A DNA stretch of 64,000 bases. It comes from Sipunculus nudus. Taxonomy: Eukaryota; Annelida; Sipuncula; Golfingiida; Sipunculidae. A program made the translations under genes and the position numbers. How positions within the stretch are numbered: the stretch's first letter is position 1; every line of letters starts with the position of its first letter. Location: assembly GCA_026874595.1 (NCBI GenBank), contig CM049309.1, positions 23,811,033-23,875,032 on the forward strand, given 5' to 3'. Below the pieces are notes generated by a model. That model did no database searches and was not told the DNA's origin. It was given only the letters and a program-made list of their open reading frames with translations. Shown here piece by piece: positions 10,925 to 23,400 of this stretch.

Positions 10925-11326
10925 GGGTTGCCAAAACAACACAGAACTTTAGATGTGGATATCTAGACAACTCTTCATTGGAATATATAAAACTTTTTGG
11001 CTATAAAAAAAATCTTTCGAAAGAATGCTGCAAATTAACTGTCCCTGACCTAAATGGTTTGTGCACTTAATTAATTAGAAAATCTTATGTAAAAATTGTG
11101 ATTCCGGCATGTGGTATAAAATCTTCGCTCAGTTGAATAGATGGTCAATGGGGCCCCAATCTTCTTGAATCATATAACTTGTGATCTGTTACACCCAAAT
11201 GATCACAAAAAGGTTCTTATTAAAAAATCACGACTTGCTTTCTTGACGGTTAACCATTAACTTTATTCTAACGTACCATACAATATCGGGACGTCATTAC
11301 GCTATTTTCTGAATATGACGTGCCAG
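10923..11326. other. No gene seen
   Basis: AT-rich sequence. Two copies of CCAGGTAACGT occur close to the right edge (11323 and within the next candidate exon). Confidence 0.4.
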
Positions 11327-11509
11327 GTAACGTCAAACTACGTGAGGATAGCGTTACCAGGTAACGTTCCAGGTGTGTGCGCTATATACAAGCTATCATT
11401 ATATATTCAACAGAACTTACAAGAACTATTTGACAAAACTATCTTCTCGAATCTACAGACACTGTATCCCAGAAAAGACGACACCAACAATCTAGACGAC
11501 TGCATGCAG
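11327..11509 (+). CDS. Candidate exon B of an unrecognised plus-strand gene
   Basis: The segment is open for 61 codons from an acceptor-like TATGACGTGCCAG to a donor-like CATGCAG|GTGTTAAG. It encodes a mix of polar and hydrophobic residues including N-L-Q-E-L-F-D-K-T-I-F-S-N-L-Q and L-Y-P-R-K-D-D. A later acceptor, TTCAACAG at 11406-11413, is stronger. If the donor is not used, the frame runs on to a stop at 11599 and adds a Cys-rich tail (C-x6-C-x5-C-x5-C-x4-C, ending P-N-C-K-F-G-Y). That spacing resembles the first half of an antistasin-type repeat, but its second half is absent. Function unknown. Confidence 0.3.
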
Positions 11510-11599
11510 GTGTTAAGAACCTGCCACCTGCCAATAAAGTGTCAGCCACCTACACAGTGCAGATTTCCGAATTGCAAATTTGGATATCAGATTCTTTAA

Positions 11600-12492
11600 T
11601 TTGTCTAGAGCACTTATTTTCATTAGTCAGGAAATTTGCAGCAATAATGTCAAATATTATGTTCAATATGCAGGAAGAATTTTATCAAATTGTATCTAGC
11701 AAGTTTAGATATTAAGATCTAAAGTTCGCTGGGTTTTTATTAGGACATTATAGTTTAAAGATAGCTTCTGATACAATGACTGTTTCCCTTACTTGTGGCA
11801 CATTTCTCACAGCATTAATTGGTTCTCGTATCACATCTAAATTTCCAATTTTTTTAATTGTTGAGAGAATATATCTGTGACTGTAAAATACATATATAAA
11901 AAACAAGTTTAATGGAAGTTCTTCCTTTGCTTGGGGTTATGCTATTGACACCGGCGGGACATTTTATTACACAATGCTCGACACAATATCCCGGGTACCG
12001 TGAGCACCTACACACCCACGTTAGACAGGCAGTAGGCAGCATTTGTGACTCAGGGTTCAGTAATGCAATAAAAACATGGAAACCGTGAAGCGTAGGTCTT
12101 CCTATTTGCCCTTTTGTCACAGGAAATTGGCTTGAAAGAAGTAGCCTTAAGTTGTAGGCGTGTTCTGTTTTTCCTGTCAGTTAGAGTTATAGATTGCCAG
12201 TCCTTCCTTCTAAAACAGAGACGCATTCAGGTGTTTATTTTTTTTTAATTTGTACAGTCTTTACTGATGTGTTGTGTCGTTTTGCACTTGTATTTATTAA
12301 CAGCGAGGACTATAAAAGATGTAGCTTCCCTGATAATATCACGTTATAACTGCGACCGTGTGTATGGGCTTAGTTCCAAAAGTTGTATTAAAATATACAC
12401 GATGGTAGGAGGTGGATGATGTTATGAGATATATCATATATGTGATGCTAGACTATCATGCAAAAACAGTACGATCAGTACCTAAAACCCAG
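11600..12492. other. No convincing gene
   Basis: The segment lies between two candidate exons. A minus-strand open frame at 11854-12120 contains five closely spaced Cys but has no clear splice sites or start. I do not call it a gene. Confidence 0.35.
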
Positions 12493-12600
12493 GATCTGAT
12501 CGAGCACAAAGACAGGCCTGACGCACACACAGCGGACGGGATGAGACTGGACCTGACCGGAGCACCCCCAAGTCCGGGACCGCTCTGGACCAAGAATTAG
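12493..12600 (+). CDS. Candidate exon C (terminal) of an unrecognised gene
   Basis: A GC-rich island of 108 bases follows CCTAAAACCCAG and is open in phase 0 to a TAG at 12598-12600. It encodes 35 residues of varied composition (D-L-I-E-H-K-D-R-P-D-A-H and, near the end, G-A-P-P-S-P-G-P-L-W-T-K-N). Its phase fits exon B when that ends at 11509. The base composition is unlike the AT-rich flanks. No poly(A) signal is evident before the TA run that follows. Low confidence. Confidence 0.25.
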   Translation, partial: DLIEHKDRPDAHTADGMRLDLTGAPPSPGPLWTKN

Positions 12601-12618
12601 GTGATCCTAGTAATATCT

Positions 12619-12623
<5 letters not shown>

Positions 12624-12671
<48 letters not shown>
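12624..12671. repeat. (TA)n microsatellite
   Basis: A pure TA run at the left edge of the H3 element. Confidence 0.95.
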
Positions 12672-12675
<4 letters not shown>

Positions 12676-13545
12676 GTTATCTCACGGAAATGAAAATCTG
12701 ACGGACTGACAAACAGAGTGACAGACAGACAGATGCCAGACACTCCAAAACCAATCCCAACCATAGTAAGCATGAGATCAATCACTGTCCAAAATTTGAA
12801 TGAAATCAGACAATATTTAGGAAAGTAATGGCACAGACACAAAAACCTGACAGACAGACAGACAGAGTGACAGACAGACAGACAGAAGCCAGACACTCCA
12901 AAACCAATCCCAACCAAGGTAAGCATGAGATCAATCACTGTCCAAAATTTGAATGAAATCAGACAATATTTAGGAAAGTAATGGCACAAACACAAAAACC
13001 TGACAGACAGACAGACAGACAGAGTGACAGACAGACAGACAGAAGCCAGACACTCCAAAACCAATCCCAACCAAGGTAAGCATGAGATCAATCACTGTCC
13101 AAAATTTGAATGAAATCAGACAATATTTAGGAAAGTAATGGCACGGACACAAAAACCTGACAGACAGACAGACAGAGTAACAGACAGACAGACAGAAGCC
13201 AGACACTCCAAAACCAATCCCAACCAAGGTAAGCGTGAGATCAATCACTGTCCAAAATTTGAATGAAATCAGACAATATTTAGGAAAGTTATCGCTCGGA
13301 AACGAAAACCTGACAGACAAACAGCAAAGTGACAGACAGACAGACAGAAGCCAGACACTCCTAAACCAATTCCAACCAAGGTATGCATGACCCAAATTTG
13401 GATGAAATCGGTAATGATTAGGAAAGTTATCGCAAGGAAACGAAACCTGACGGACGGACAGAGAGACAGAGAGACAGAAGGACAGACAGACAGACAAACC
13501 CAAATCATTGTCCCCCGCATCCGCGGGACAAAAATTAAAAGGATG
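12672..13545 (-). mobile_element. H3: non-autonomous element with about 152-bp core repeats
   Basis: The core is five tandem units of 152-158 bp. The repeated phrase CCAGACACTCCAAAACCAAT starts near 12736, 12889, 13046, 13198 and 13350. Each unit carries a (GACA)n tract. One end, read on the minus strand, is a near-perfect hairpin at 13508-13531 (TTGTCCC… stem with a GC loop). The other end is a TA microsatellite. A terminal palindrome, tandem core and microsatellite together match the layout described for Helentron-associated elements of bivalves. Long open frames rich in C-L-S-V on the minus strand come from the GACA tract and are not genes. Confidence 0.65.
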
Positions 13546-14068
13546 ACAAAGTTGCCATTTTAAAATTATTCTCTTAATATAGGTCCTAAGGTATCAGTTT
13601 GTGAAAGAAAATCGTAATCATACGCTATGATACATCAATCACGGAAGTAATTTTTATGGACTCTATCTCCTTCATTTTAATCCTTTATTACCAACAACCC
13701 CCCCCCCCCCCACCATGCAGACTAGCATGCAACATTGAACTCCTCACTTATCATACAGGTTTTTTGCACCCCTGACACTGATGAATACTGCTAAAACAAC
13801 CAGTATGATCTTGTTTTATATTTATTATACTATATTATACTACCAAAGGTATCACTGATACTTTTAAGTTATATCATCTCCCATGATATATATAAATATA
13901 TGTAAAACATTTATGGGTATAGCTCTCTTACATCGAATAACAGACGTGGTTTTCCTCGAAGTTCAAAGTTGAGTTAAATTATTAAAATATTATAAGCCGC
14001 TTGTGTCGTGACTTGGTCAGTTAGAAGCTTTATTGTAAGATCCTTTGACTTAGTCATGTTTTAATGTC

Positions 14069-14123
<55 letters not shown>

Positions 14124-14251
14124 TTATATGTCGTAACGGTATTTAGACATGCTTATGCGACGATAATTTTACTAAATTTAACATTAAAAGTTAATATAGG
14201 GATGAATATTTCTTGATACAATGTAACACTACTGACTTGTATTCAACCCTG
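13546..14251. other. No gene; C-tract and TA run
   Basis: AT-rich sequence containing a C run (13698-13711) and a TA microsatellite (14072-14120). Confidence 0.6.
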
Positions 14252-14590
14252 CTTCACAGTGGCCTATTGGTTGCTAGGTGACTATGACTTAATGTTTTGC
14301 ACTAGGATGTCTTCACAGTGGCCTATTGGCAGGTGACTATCACTTAATTTTTTGCACTAGGATGTCTTCACAGTGGCCTATTGGCAGGTGACTATAACTT
14401 AATTTTCTTCACGAGGATGCCTTCGCAGTGGCCTATTGGCAGGTGACTATAACTTAATTTTCTTTACGAGGATGTATTCGCAGTTGCCTATTGGCATGTG
14501 ACTATCCCTTAATTTTCTGCATTAAAATGTCTTCACAGTGGCCTATTGGCAGGTGACTATAACTATAACTAATTTTCTTCACGAGGATGT
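14252..14590 (+). repeat. 55-bp minisatellite, 6 units
   Basis: Units start CTTCACAGTGG or CTTCGCAGTGG near 14252, 14311, 14366, 14421, 14476 and 14531. The first is 59 bp because of a short insertion after GCCTATTGG; the others are about 55 bp. Internal words are GCCTATTGGCAGGTGACTAT and AACTTAATTTTCT. The units have diverged moderately. Confidence 0.92.
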
Positions 14591-17004
14591 TTACTTCGAA
14601 ATTTGTACTATACGAGTTTGAGTTCCTCCCATACAGACTGCTAATGTATAATGTGTATAGAACCGGGAGAATGTGATACACAAAATCCACTATTCGAATA
14701 CGTACGGCTTATAGTTCTTTATAATGATAAACTAGAAGGAAAACAACAACTTTTTGTGACAAAGTGGATATAACAAAGTCTAATTAGTTTACCATTTAAT
14801 AAAAAAAATGTACCATTTATAATTTTGAGACGCTTGTAAAGACTCAAAGATCATAGTTCTACATGTTATAAAGTTACCAGTCTACCTTGGTATCATTTTA
14901 TAGGACGGGAGCTATCCTTATGTGATAGGCAGTTATGCATGTGTTAAGGTTTTATCCATCCATGAACTAAGAACCATCCAAGGCTATTATTATACGTTAT
15001 GAAGGATTAAATTTTTTAAGCGCCAATCAGTCCCTGTGAAAGTTTTGCTGCACGGCCCGGGTACCGTATTTAAGACAAGGTCATACAAATTCCAACTATC
15101 GACTTTATTTAATCATGGTACAGATGTGAACAGGAGATAACAAGTTTTGCTTCAATTAGGATTCCTGGCCCAGGGAGATATATGAGACAAGACTGAGGTA
15201 TACAACTACAATTTACTAATGTACACACACTGTGCAGGAGTGTGAAACAGTATGTAAACTTTCACATTTCTAACTTTATATTATTTAAGGTTTCTTAGGG
15301 ATTATCTTTGTAATGGAATCGTTACCAGAAAATACACTTTAAAGGTCCGATGTTCAATCTATTTTAGTTCCATTAATACGTTAATTTTTTGGTGATATTT
15401 AGCTCATAAAAATGTATCATGTGAAATGTTCTGGTGTAGGCTAATGTCATTCAATATTAGTATGAAAATAAGTATCGTTTGTAAAATGTTACAGACCGTA
15501 CGTACAATAAACAAAACTTTGATCCATTTGACCTACTGTACATTCAATCTATTATTAAGTCATATATAGATATAGGCAAAAACCGAGTCCAGGTCGGTCT
15601 TTGACACTGACTTGATATGACATATGTATGCTTAACTTTAACCATTTGTACACGAGGAACCATTTCACATACCACCTATAGTTATGGCAAAAACTGCCGT
15701 CAAAATCTCATTGGGTAAACAAATGTTATCATCACCTAGAATAAACAGGAACACTCATTAAAACGTTTGTCATTTTTTAGCAACACCAACCAAGGGAAAA
15801 GGTCACCACAGAGGTGCCATTTTCGCATTTTCACTTTTTATTCCTCATTCGGACCGTAATATTAACTTAACAATTGTGCACAGTACAAATTTTGTAAAAA
15901 AAAAAAAATTAAGCCATAAATCCACGATCACCGCCCTGAAATCTATCCAGACTTTTTCAAGCCTGTATCGCATATGACCATGGGAGGCTTTGTGTCCTGA
16001 AGGAGGTCATTTTGATAAAATCCTTTCAAATTGTTCTTGGCTCCAGGCAATAACGATCTAAGTTCAGTTATGACTGCAGTAGGTGTAGCAAACGAAACCA
16101 TTATATTTGTTAACCAAGTGAAATATTTGGCGTGTGTCTGGCACAACTAAAGTTTGATAAACATGTTATATCAGATTGAAAAGCTGCTTCCCACAATTCA
16201 AACTAGGTTTCTGAGGCAGCAAAAATCTTGCGCTTCTAAAGAAGCTTTTCTTGATGCTTCCGATACTTGAGTTTTACGAAGATATATTTGGTGACAAACC
16301 ATATAACGTAAAAAAAAACAGAACATTTTATGATGTTGTTTAGTTTTCCAGTTACAGGATGATCAATAACATCACATGTGGAGCATCTGTGCCGCTTACT
16401 TCGGGAACATTAACAGTACGGTCAAATGTGGTTTTCAACATTAAACAAAACCAGATATGGTTTTTGGTTTTGTTTGTAAATATCAAACTTATTCATGTTC
16501 TGAAACCGACGGCCATCAGAGAACATTGTTGTGAGGCAGGACAGATAGAAAAACACCCAGTTTGATGACACGATCACGAAGATCCGTCAACCCGACCAAT
16601 TTATTAACACCCCACATCTGTCCACTGTCGTGTACAGGAACCCGGCGCAGCTTAAACAACAAAGTCTGTCAGAGGAACTTGTCTGAAACATGCACAGACA
16701 CACTCATATAAATATCGATTGTCAAAGTTAAGTCTTATAATACAGGTTCTAAATATAGTTGATAAAAGGACGACCTATCCATAAAAGGAATGTACGTTTA
16801 TTATATATGAATGAAAGCGTGTTTTATATATGTGTATGTGTGTGAATACGTTTCTGTTTTAGCAAAAATCCTATCACCAAATGACACTTTGTATTGAAAA
16901 TATTTTATTTGTAATAAATTCCTGATATCATAGATGCGATAATGTTGTATTTATTCAACAAAGCACGTGACACGATTGCAAGTCATAATATACATCATGT
17001 AATT
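14591..17004. other. No convincing gene; downstream of the secreted-peptide gene
   Basis: AT-rich. An open minus frame at 15943-16146 (with …LRSLLPGAKNNLKG…) reads like protein, but no splice or start signals support it. It may be a remnant or chance. Confidence 0.4.
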
Positions 17005-17021
17005 TTACATATGAGATCAAC

Positions 17022-17027
17022 TTTATT
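17022..17027 (-). terminator. Poly(A) signal of the peptide-precursor gene
   Basis: AATAAA on the minus strand, about 275 bases after the stop codon at 17301. It is the first clean signal in the 3' UTR, so transcript cleavage is expected near 17000-17010. Confidence 0.6.
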
Positions 17028-17300
17028 GTCTTCCATTAATAATATTTCGGCAAATTCCTATAGCATATAATGCGATTCAAAAGTGATTTTAAATTTCGCT
17101 AGCAGTGTGTATTCCATACTCTGCATGGATTTCACGTGACCGTCATAAGTGCATGCCCTAAAACGAGAAAGTGCATGAGAATTTGCCATTAACTGGAACA
17201 CATTACACACGCCAACTCTTATAGAAGACTGACTCTGAGATCACTGGGAATTATACGCAGAGGTGCAAAGGCAGGTCGATTTAAGAGTGTGGTAGGTAAA

Positions 17301-17452
17301 TCATGCAAACAGAGACTGTAGGCGTGATGATCGTTTGCCGAATGCATTACAGTCCATTTTGAGCATACGGCAAAACTCCGGCCATGGAGGAAGTACTCCG
17401 TAAAGCTCCTCCGGTTTCCGCTTGTGCACTCGAGTCATATCTTTGAAGTACC
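17301..17452 (-). CDS. Exon 4 (terminal coding exon) of the peptide precursor
   Basis: The acceptor is excellent (CCTTTTCCTTTACAG). The exon encodes residues 71-119: …R-V-H-K-R, K-P-E-E-L-Y-G-V-L-P-P-W-P-E-F, then C-R-M-L-K-M-D-C-N-A-F-G-K-R, a nine-residue tail and TGA at 17301-17303. Its G+C content is clearly above that of the flanks. This exon carries the likely active amidated cyclic peptide. Confidence 0.75.
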
Positions 17453-20400
17453 CTGTAAAGGAAAAGGCAAGCATTATAAGAACATATAGCCGGTGGTGTT
17501 ATTTTTATTTTGACAAACATTAGTCTAAGCATATCAAATGTAATTCTCTCTTAAAACTGATTATGTTAAGATGACCCTGCTTTGTCTTGTTCTCGTGATT
17601 CCTGAGAGCATACTTTACATTATTTTACATCTTTTCCCAATGCTTTTTCAAGCTCCTTAGCAACAGTATTATCTACACACAGCCATCATGTAAGATGTTT
17701 TGCTGTCTGCCGACTGTACGGGGTTTGATGTTCCTACCTGCTGGTATTAGCACCAAGGGTGAGGACGGTCGCTTGTCATCCACGGCCTCTTGTGTCAGGG
17801 CTCGAAGCAGATCTTCATTCAGTAGTGGGTAGGCCTGCACAAATTCTGAAAAGAATAAGAAAACAGTCTCTCAGTTTCTTGAAAACGCCACATTTAAAAC
17901 CGCTCCTTCCTCTCCTTCCTATAGTTATTGAGCTTTATATTAAGTTATCGTTGGGGCATTTGTCATATATTTAACATATCTTTTATTAAATAGTTCATGG
18001 CCCATCACATATTGGAGCAGGGCATGACCCAAAACAAATTGCCAAAGATGAAAGGATAACGGTTTGTGCTCCGTAGCATATTCTGGTCAACTGCTTGGAA
18101 AAGAGTAATGTACTGAAAAATTGTCACTTCAACGAAGTTAATTGTTTAGATTATACAAAGCGTTTAATGTAACACCCAATAAGGGTTATTTTTAAGTAAT
18201 ATTTGCACTTTACCAGATTATAGCAGGCTATTGTCAAATTTTGGGAATTTATTTTGGCGAAAGTGTAGTCATCAATTACACTGTTCAGGTAATCAGGTGT
18301 GTGGCCCTCAAGATTTCTAGTCGAAGGAGGGGCTACTTTGACCACCCTGTGACATTGTTTCTGGACCCTGTTTAGGGATACTATAAACGTGCTAAAATTA
18401 TACACGTCTTAATTTTAGTACATATATTTGAATAAAGCAAGGTTATAGATTTTGGATTCACCCCTGTTTGTCACGTTGTCTGCTTATATTCATAAAAATT
18501 CTGAATGAACCAAATTACTTTTTGTGGAACCACAGGGTACACAAGGAAAAATTACTTAAATTTTGGATTGGGCCATTGATTGTATGGGCTGATGCAAATC
18601 AAGAAAAAATCATGTATATTTTTTTCCAAAAATTCCTGATTGATTTCAATGAAGTCTGTCTGACTGTGCACACCTCTTTAGAGTCTCGATGATACATCTG
18701 TATTTCAGATTGTTCACACTTCTTCAGACTCTCAATGATACATCTGTCAATCTGAATGTCCACACTTCTTCAGACTCTCGATGATACATCTGTCTGTCTG
18801 ACTGTCCACACTTCTTCAGACTCTCGATAACACATCTGTCTGTCTTATTGTCCACACTTCTTCAGATTCTCGATGATACATCTGTCTGTCTGACTGTCCA
18901 CACTTCTTTAGACTCTCGATGATACATTTCCGATGAATAATTATTATAACCTTTTCTCATTACATGGACTGCTGTTGAACCCGGATGGTCAATTTTTAGT
19001 GACAATGTATAATATTTGCGGAGGCGTATGTAATGTTTCTAGTTTGGTTATGTAATGGGTAAATTTTCGAAAAATATGACATTTCAGTTTTAAGATTCAT
19101 AAAGAAACGTTAAGAATATATAATCTTTAAAAAGATAACACATTCAACCGATCAAATTTATGTTAGCAAAGTATATAGGCTGGAAATTTTGATTAAAATA
19201 ATTCATTTTATGCACATACATGGAATTGTTTTTTTTTTTACAACTCCGTTAAAGATTGAAGAACGCTTGACTCTATCTTGAATTTAATTGTCCACCACAG
19301 GGTGTTTTCTCCAGCAGTATCAGTGTAACGTCAGTGTGGTCGACAGGTACACTATGATTTAGGAAAAGAAATAAGAGACTGTGAACTAATACCAGCTTTT
19401 GGCTCCAATATTACTGCTGCAAGTTTCTGTTTACTTGGAAAAAGTGTTAATAAGTATCAAATCGCCTAAGCTGAGTATAAAAAATAGTATACATATATGC
19501 TTAATGCGTTTCTCTTAATCTCATCATAGAGTGTCACGTCTGTGGACAGGCTTCAGGAATTACGAAAAGTGTTAAATAATATAGATATAGCTCACAAATC
19601 TGGTTTGGTATTTCATGTTTTAACATTGATCGGTGACAAAGCCCGATTAAACAAAAAGCATCTCACTTTGCCGAAACACTGAGAGAGTAGATCTCTGCCT
19701 CACGTTACCAGACGCATTAAAAGTATCTATATCCAAAAAAGTTTAAAAAGTGTTAAAAAGCGTCCTCTTAAAAAGTATAATCTTGTGAAAAAAAGTATCA
19801 GCAAGCGGTAGAACTGCCGTACATATACTGGGCAAGTCGACAGCCCAGGTATTTTTTTAATCATTTGATTTTTATTTCAATCAGCGGTTCATTCGGAATA
19901 CTTCTTCCGAGCAGCTGTAAATAACAGCACAACAAGAAATAGAAACTATTTTTAAATATTGCTTTTTAGATTTAATATGGGCTTGAGATAAAACTGGGCC
20001 AAGCGGAGAAGGGGGAATGGGACATTACAACTTAGTTAACGGCCACCTCTCGTGCCATTCGATATATCCGACAGGAAGAACTAAGTAGCGGGGGGGGGGG
20101 GGGACAAGAAATTCTCTGATGGATAATTCCCTTATGTCCTTGCATTAAGTGGCCCTCAGTGTGTGTTTTAAGGAATTATGGTATTTCTGTATTTTATTAT
20201 TTGATTTCGTTTTATGCGTATTAGCCCAAGTCTCACATTGAGCAAACCATCACTCTAGGTCAGTCCCGGAACTATTATGCGGAATTCATGCAAACTCAAC
20301 TACTTGCCCCAATGCCCCCGGTCCCTAAATAAGAAATAGCTTAGAAAAGGCCTTCCAGACTAATAATTGAACAACTAAAGGTCAAAGTATCTACGAAACT

Positions 20401-23400
20401 AACTTGGTTCAATTTAGATTAAAATACATATGATTAATTTTAGCTCCAGTGATATAAACATAATTGGATTCCCAGGCAATATCCTATGTTTTCAGCTGTA
20501 TAAAAATAAAGGTTTTGCTGTTGATCTGAACATTTCAAAATATAGAGTATTTTTCATTTTGACAGAAAATGCGATATACCTTGCCACTGGCAATAAGTAT
20601 GCATTCAACAATAATTTTGTTTTAATTGCATACAAATATCTGAAAGCTCTACTTATTTATTATATAAATAATATGTGTATATCTTTTTTCCTTCCGATCG
20701 AATTTTAACTTTAAAAGGTTGACATATTGACCAATGGTACATTGTAAAAAAAAACTTACCTTTAACTGTTTTATAAAACAAGATATAATTATTTTATGTT
20801 TTCGAAATTGGAAAGCCTTATTCCTAAAGGTTTGAGACAAAATCTGTTTTTAGAAAAAATGCCACTATATCTCAATGATCAACTATATTGTCACTGATAT
20901 ATTTTTTGACAAAGTTGGTTAAACAATGATGTAGTAAATTTTCCGAGAAAAAATAAATATTTTATGAATTTTATACGAAATTCTGACCATAATATGAGAC
21001 TGTTCCCTCCAATATGAACATTCATGTCCAGCCCAGTGATGTGTTTGATCTGATATTCGTCAATTTAGAGTACCAAGAATAAGTGCCGTCTATTATTTGC
21101 CATCACGCCACCCATGTAAAACGTCAATTTTTGCAAACTACCGTCATGAAACCAACCCCTCCGTCGTTGTTGAGTTATGAGTAAAAGATAGTTAATCTGA
21201 AAACAGTGATTTAAGTTTGTAGGTAAGTAGTGTTTTTTCAACACAACCGTAGTAGGAGATATGCATTGGCAAAATTTCATAATTTACGGATTTTTAAATT
21301 GATTTGAAATGATGCTGATTACCTGCAATGTTGCCAAATAGTTATATAGGTTGGAGAAAAAGAAATTGACTTAATTCTATATCATTTAGCAGATCTTCGG
21401 TTTTTATTCATTTGCTTCATTTTACACAAATTTATTTGCATAATGATTAGCATATTTAGTTGTTTCATTATGCTTGTGTCAATTGATATCCCAGATGTAA
21501 CCAAGCAACTTGAATATACTAAGGTTATGAGCCAATGCTGATTGTTAATGTTTGTCCATTATCAGAATATACTAAGGTTATGAGCCAATGTTGATTATAA
21601 ATGTTTGTCCATTATCAGAATATACTAAGGTTATGAGCCAATGTTGATTGTTAATGTTTGTCCATTTTCAGAATATACTAAGGTTATGAGCCAATGTTGA
21701 TTGTAGATGTTTGTCAATTATCAGAATATAATAATGTAATGAGGCAAAGTTGATTGTAAATGTTTGTCAATTATCAGAATATACTAATGTAATGAGCCAA
21801 TGTTGATTGTTAATATTTGTACATTTTTAGAAAACACTAAGGTTATGAGCCAATGTTGTTTGTAATGGTTGTCCATTTTCAGAATATACTAAGGTTATCA
21901 GCCAATGTTGATTATTAATGTTTGTCCATTTCCAGAATATACTAAGGTTATGAGCCAATGTTGATTGTAAATGTTTGTAAATTTTCAGAAAATACTAAGG
22001 TTGTGAGCCAATGTTGATCGTTAATGTTTGTACATTTTCAGAAAATACTAAGGTTATGAGCCAATGTTGATTGTTAATGTTTGTCCATTTTCAGAATACA
22101 CTAAGGTTATGAGCCAATGTTGATTGTTAATGTTTGTCAATTTTTAGAATAAAATTGGGTTATTAGTCACTGTTGATTGAACTTGGTCCGACGAATCGTT
22201 AAAGCAGACCAGCCAACTGAAAGTAATTTTGGTCACTCCTCAAGCAATACATGTAGTTTGCCTCTATTATTTCTGATCTTTGGAAACTTATGACTTATTT
22301 GCGCATCGGAAGTTTTGCCTCTTTGGCAATCTGAAGTCCTGATTGCTCGTAGGAGCTGGATATAAGTGTTCTTGTTAGAGACGTGTGAGAGCTTCCACAT
22401 TGCGACTTTAATTTATGTTACAAACGGAATCAGCAACCTTAAATTTTATTTATTCTTTGAAGTAATTAAACAATAGACATATTTTTTAACCAAATTTAAA
22501 AAAAAAAAACTGCTTTGATATGTCATTTTATTTTATTCACTGAGTTTATCAACCTGTTTTAAAACTTGCTGACATTCATATTTATATGACTTTATACAAA
22601 GTCCCTTGTCCCCTAATGAAGGAGACAATAAGTATTCAGTAATGTTATTTATTACTGATGGTTAACATGAATGATCTGACTGAGTAAGGATGACAAGGAT
22701 AATGATATGATCAGATTTAAGAAACTTTTTCTGATACCACATTTCACTTTACACTAAATATTCGGTATGCCCAATAATATAAACAGAGACATTGCTTAAA
22801 TTTAAGTGTGTTTAATTTCTTTAAAATATTTTGTCTGTAAATCCTTCTAGCGTTTAAATTTAAGTGTGTTAAATTTCTTTAAATGGTTATTTGTATAAAA
22901 AATTGGAAGTAAATACAATCATTTTTCATTATGAAGCAAAATAAATATAGAATTATAAATACAATATATATCTGACATATACATGTATACGTCTAATACA
23001 TCGCCTTTAAATCGCGGGATTTTAATATTCTGTTAGCTGGGTGATACATACCAAAGTCGTATGTCAATGAAATCTTGCCTTGGGCATCGACATTTTCTCT
23101 CAAAAATAAAAATGAACATTTTTTTTTAGAGATTGCAACAAAGCAGTTATAGCTTGTCGTCAGTGAGATTGGAACCTGCCGTACCTGAGAAACAAGCAAT
23201 TACGTTCATTTTTTCATGCCCACCTGCCGGCATGCGGTGACTTGAGTCGTCTAGACATTTGTATATGACAACATCACGCCATATATAACTTCCACATTAT
23301 TAACTACATCGCCTGATAGCATCCTGAACTTGACTCCTGTGTCCGATATGAATTCAAGCGCACTACAGCAGTCAGTGTCATCTATAAATGTCATCATTCA

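Larger units (their letters stand above)
17846..23051 (-). other. Intron 2 (about 5.2 kb)
   Basis: It begins GTATGTATC and ends in TTCTTTTCAG on the minus strand. It holds the 46-bp and 53-bp minisatellites, a G-run (20090-20103) and AT-rich sequence. A short two-copy repeat lies near 22794 and 22850 (TTAAATTTAAGTGTGTT). No other exon was recognised. Confidence 0.6.

Noticed and set aside
12597-13520. Minus frames rich in C-L-S-V-C
   Set aside because: They come from GACA microsatellite tracts and core repeats of H3, overlap each other in different frames, and have no protein features.
15943-16146. A 67-codon minus frame ending …I-C-D-T-G-L-K-K-S-G
   Set aside because: It contains D-T-G, but the context is not a retropepsin, and no flanking retroelement or splice site is present.
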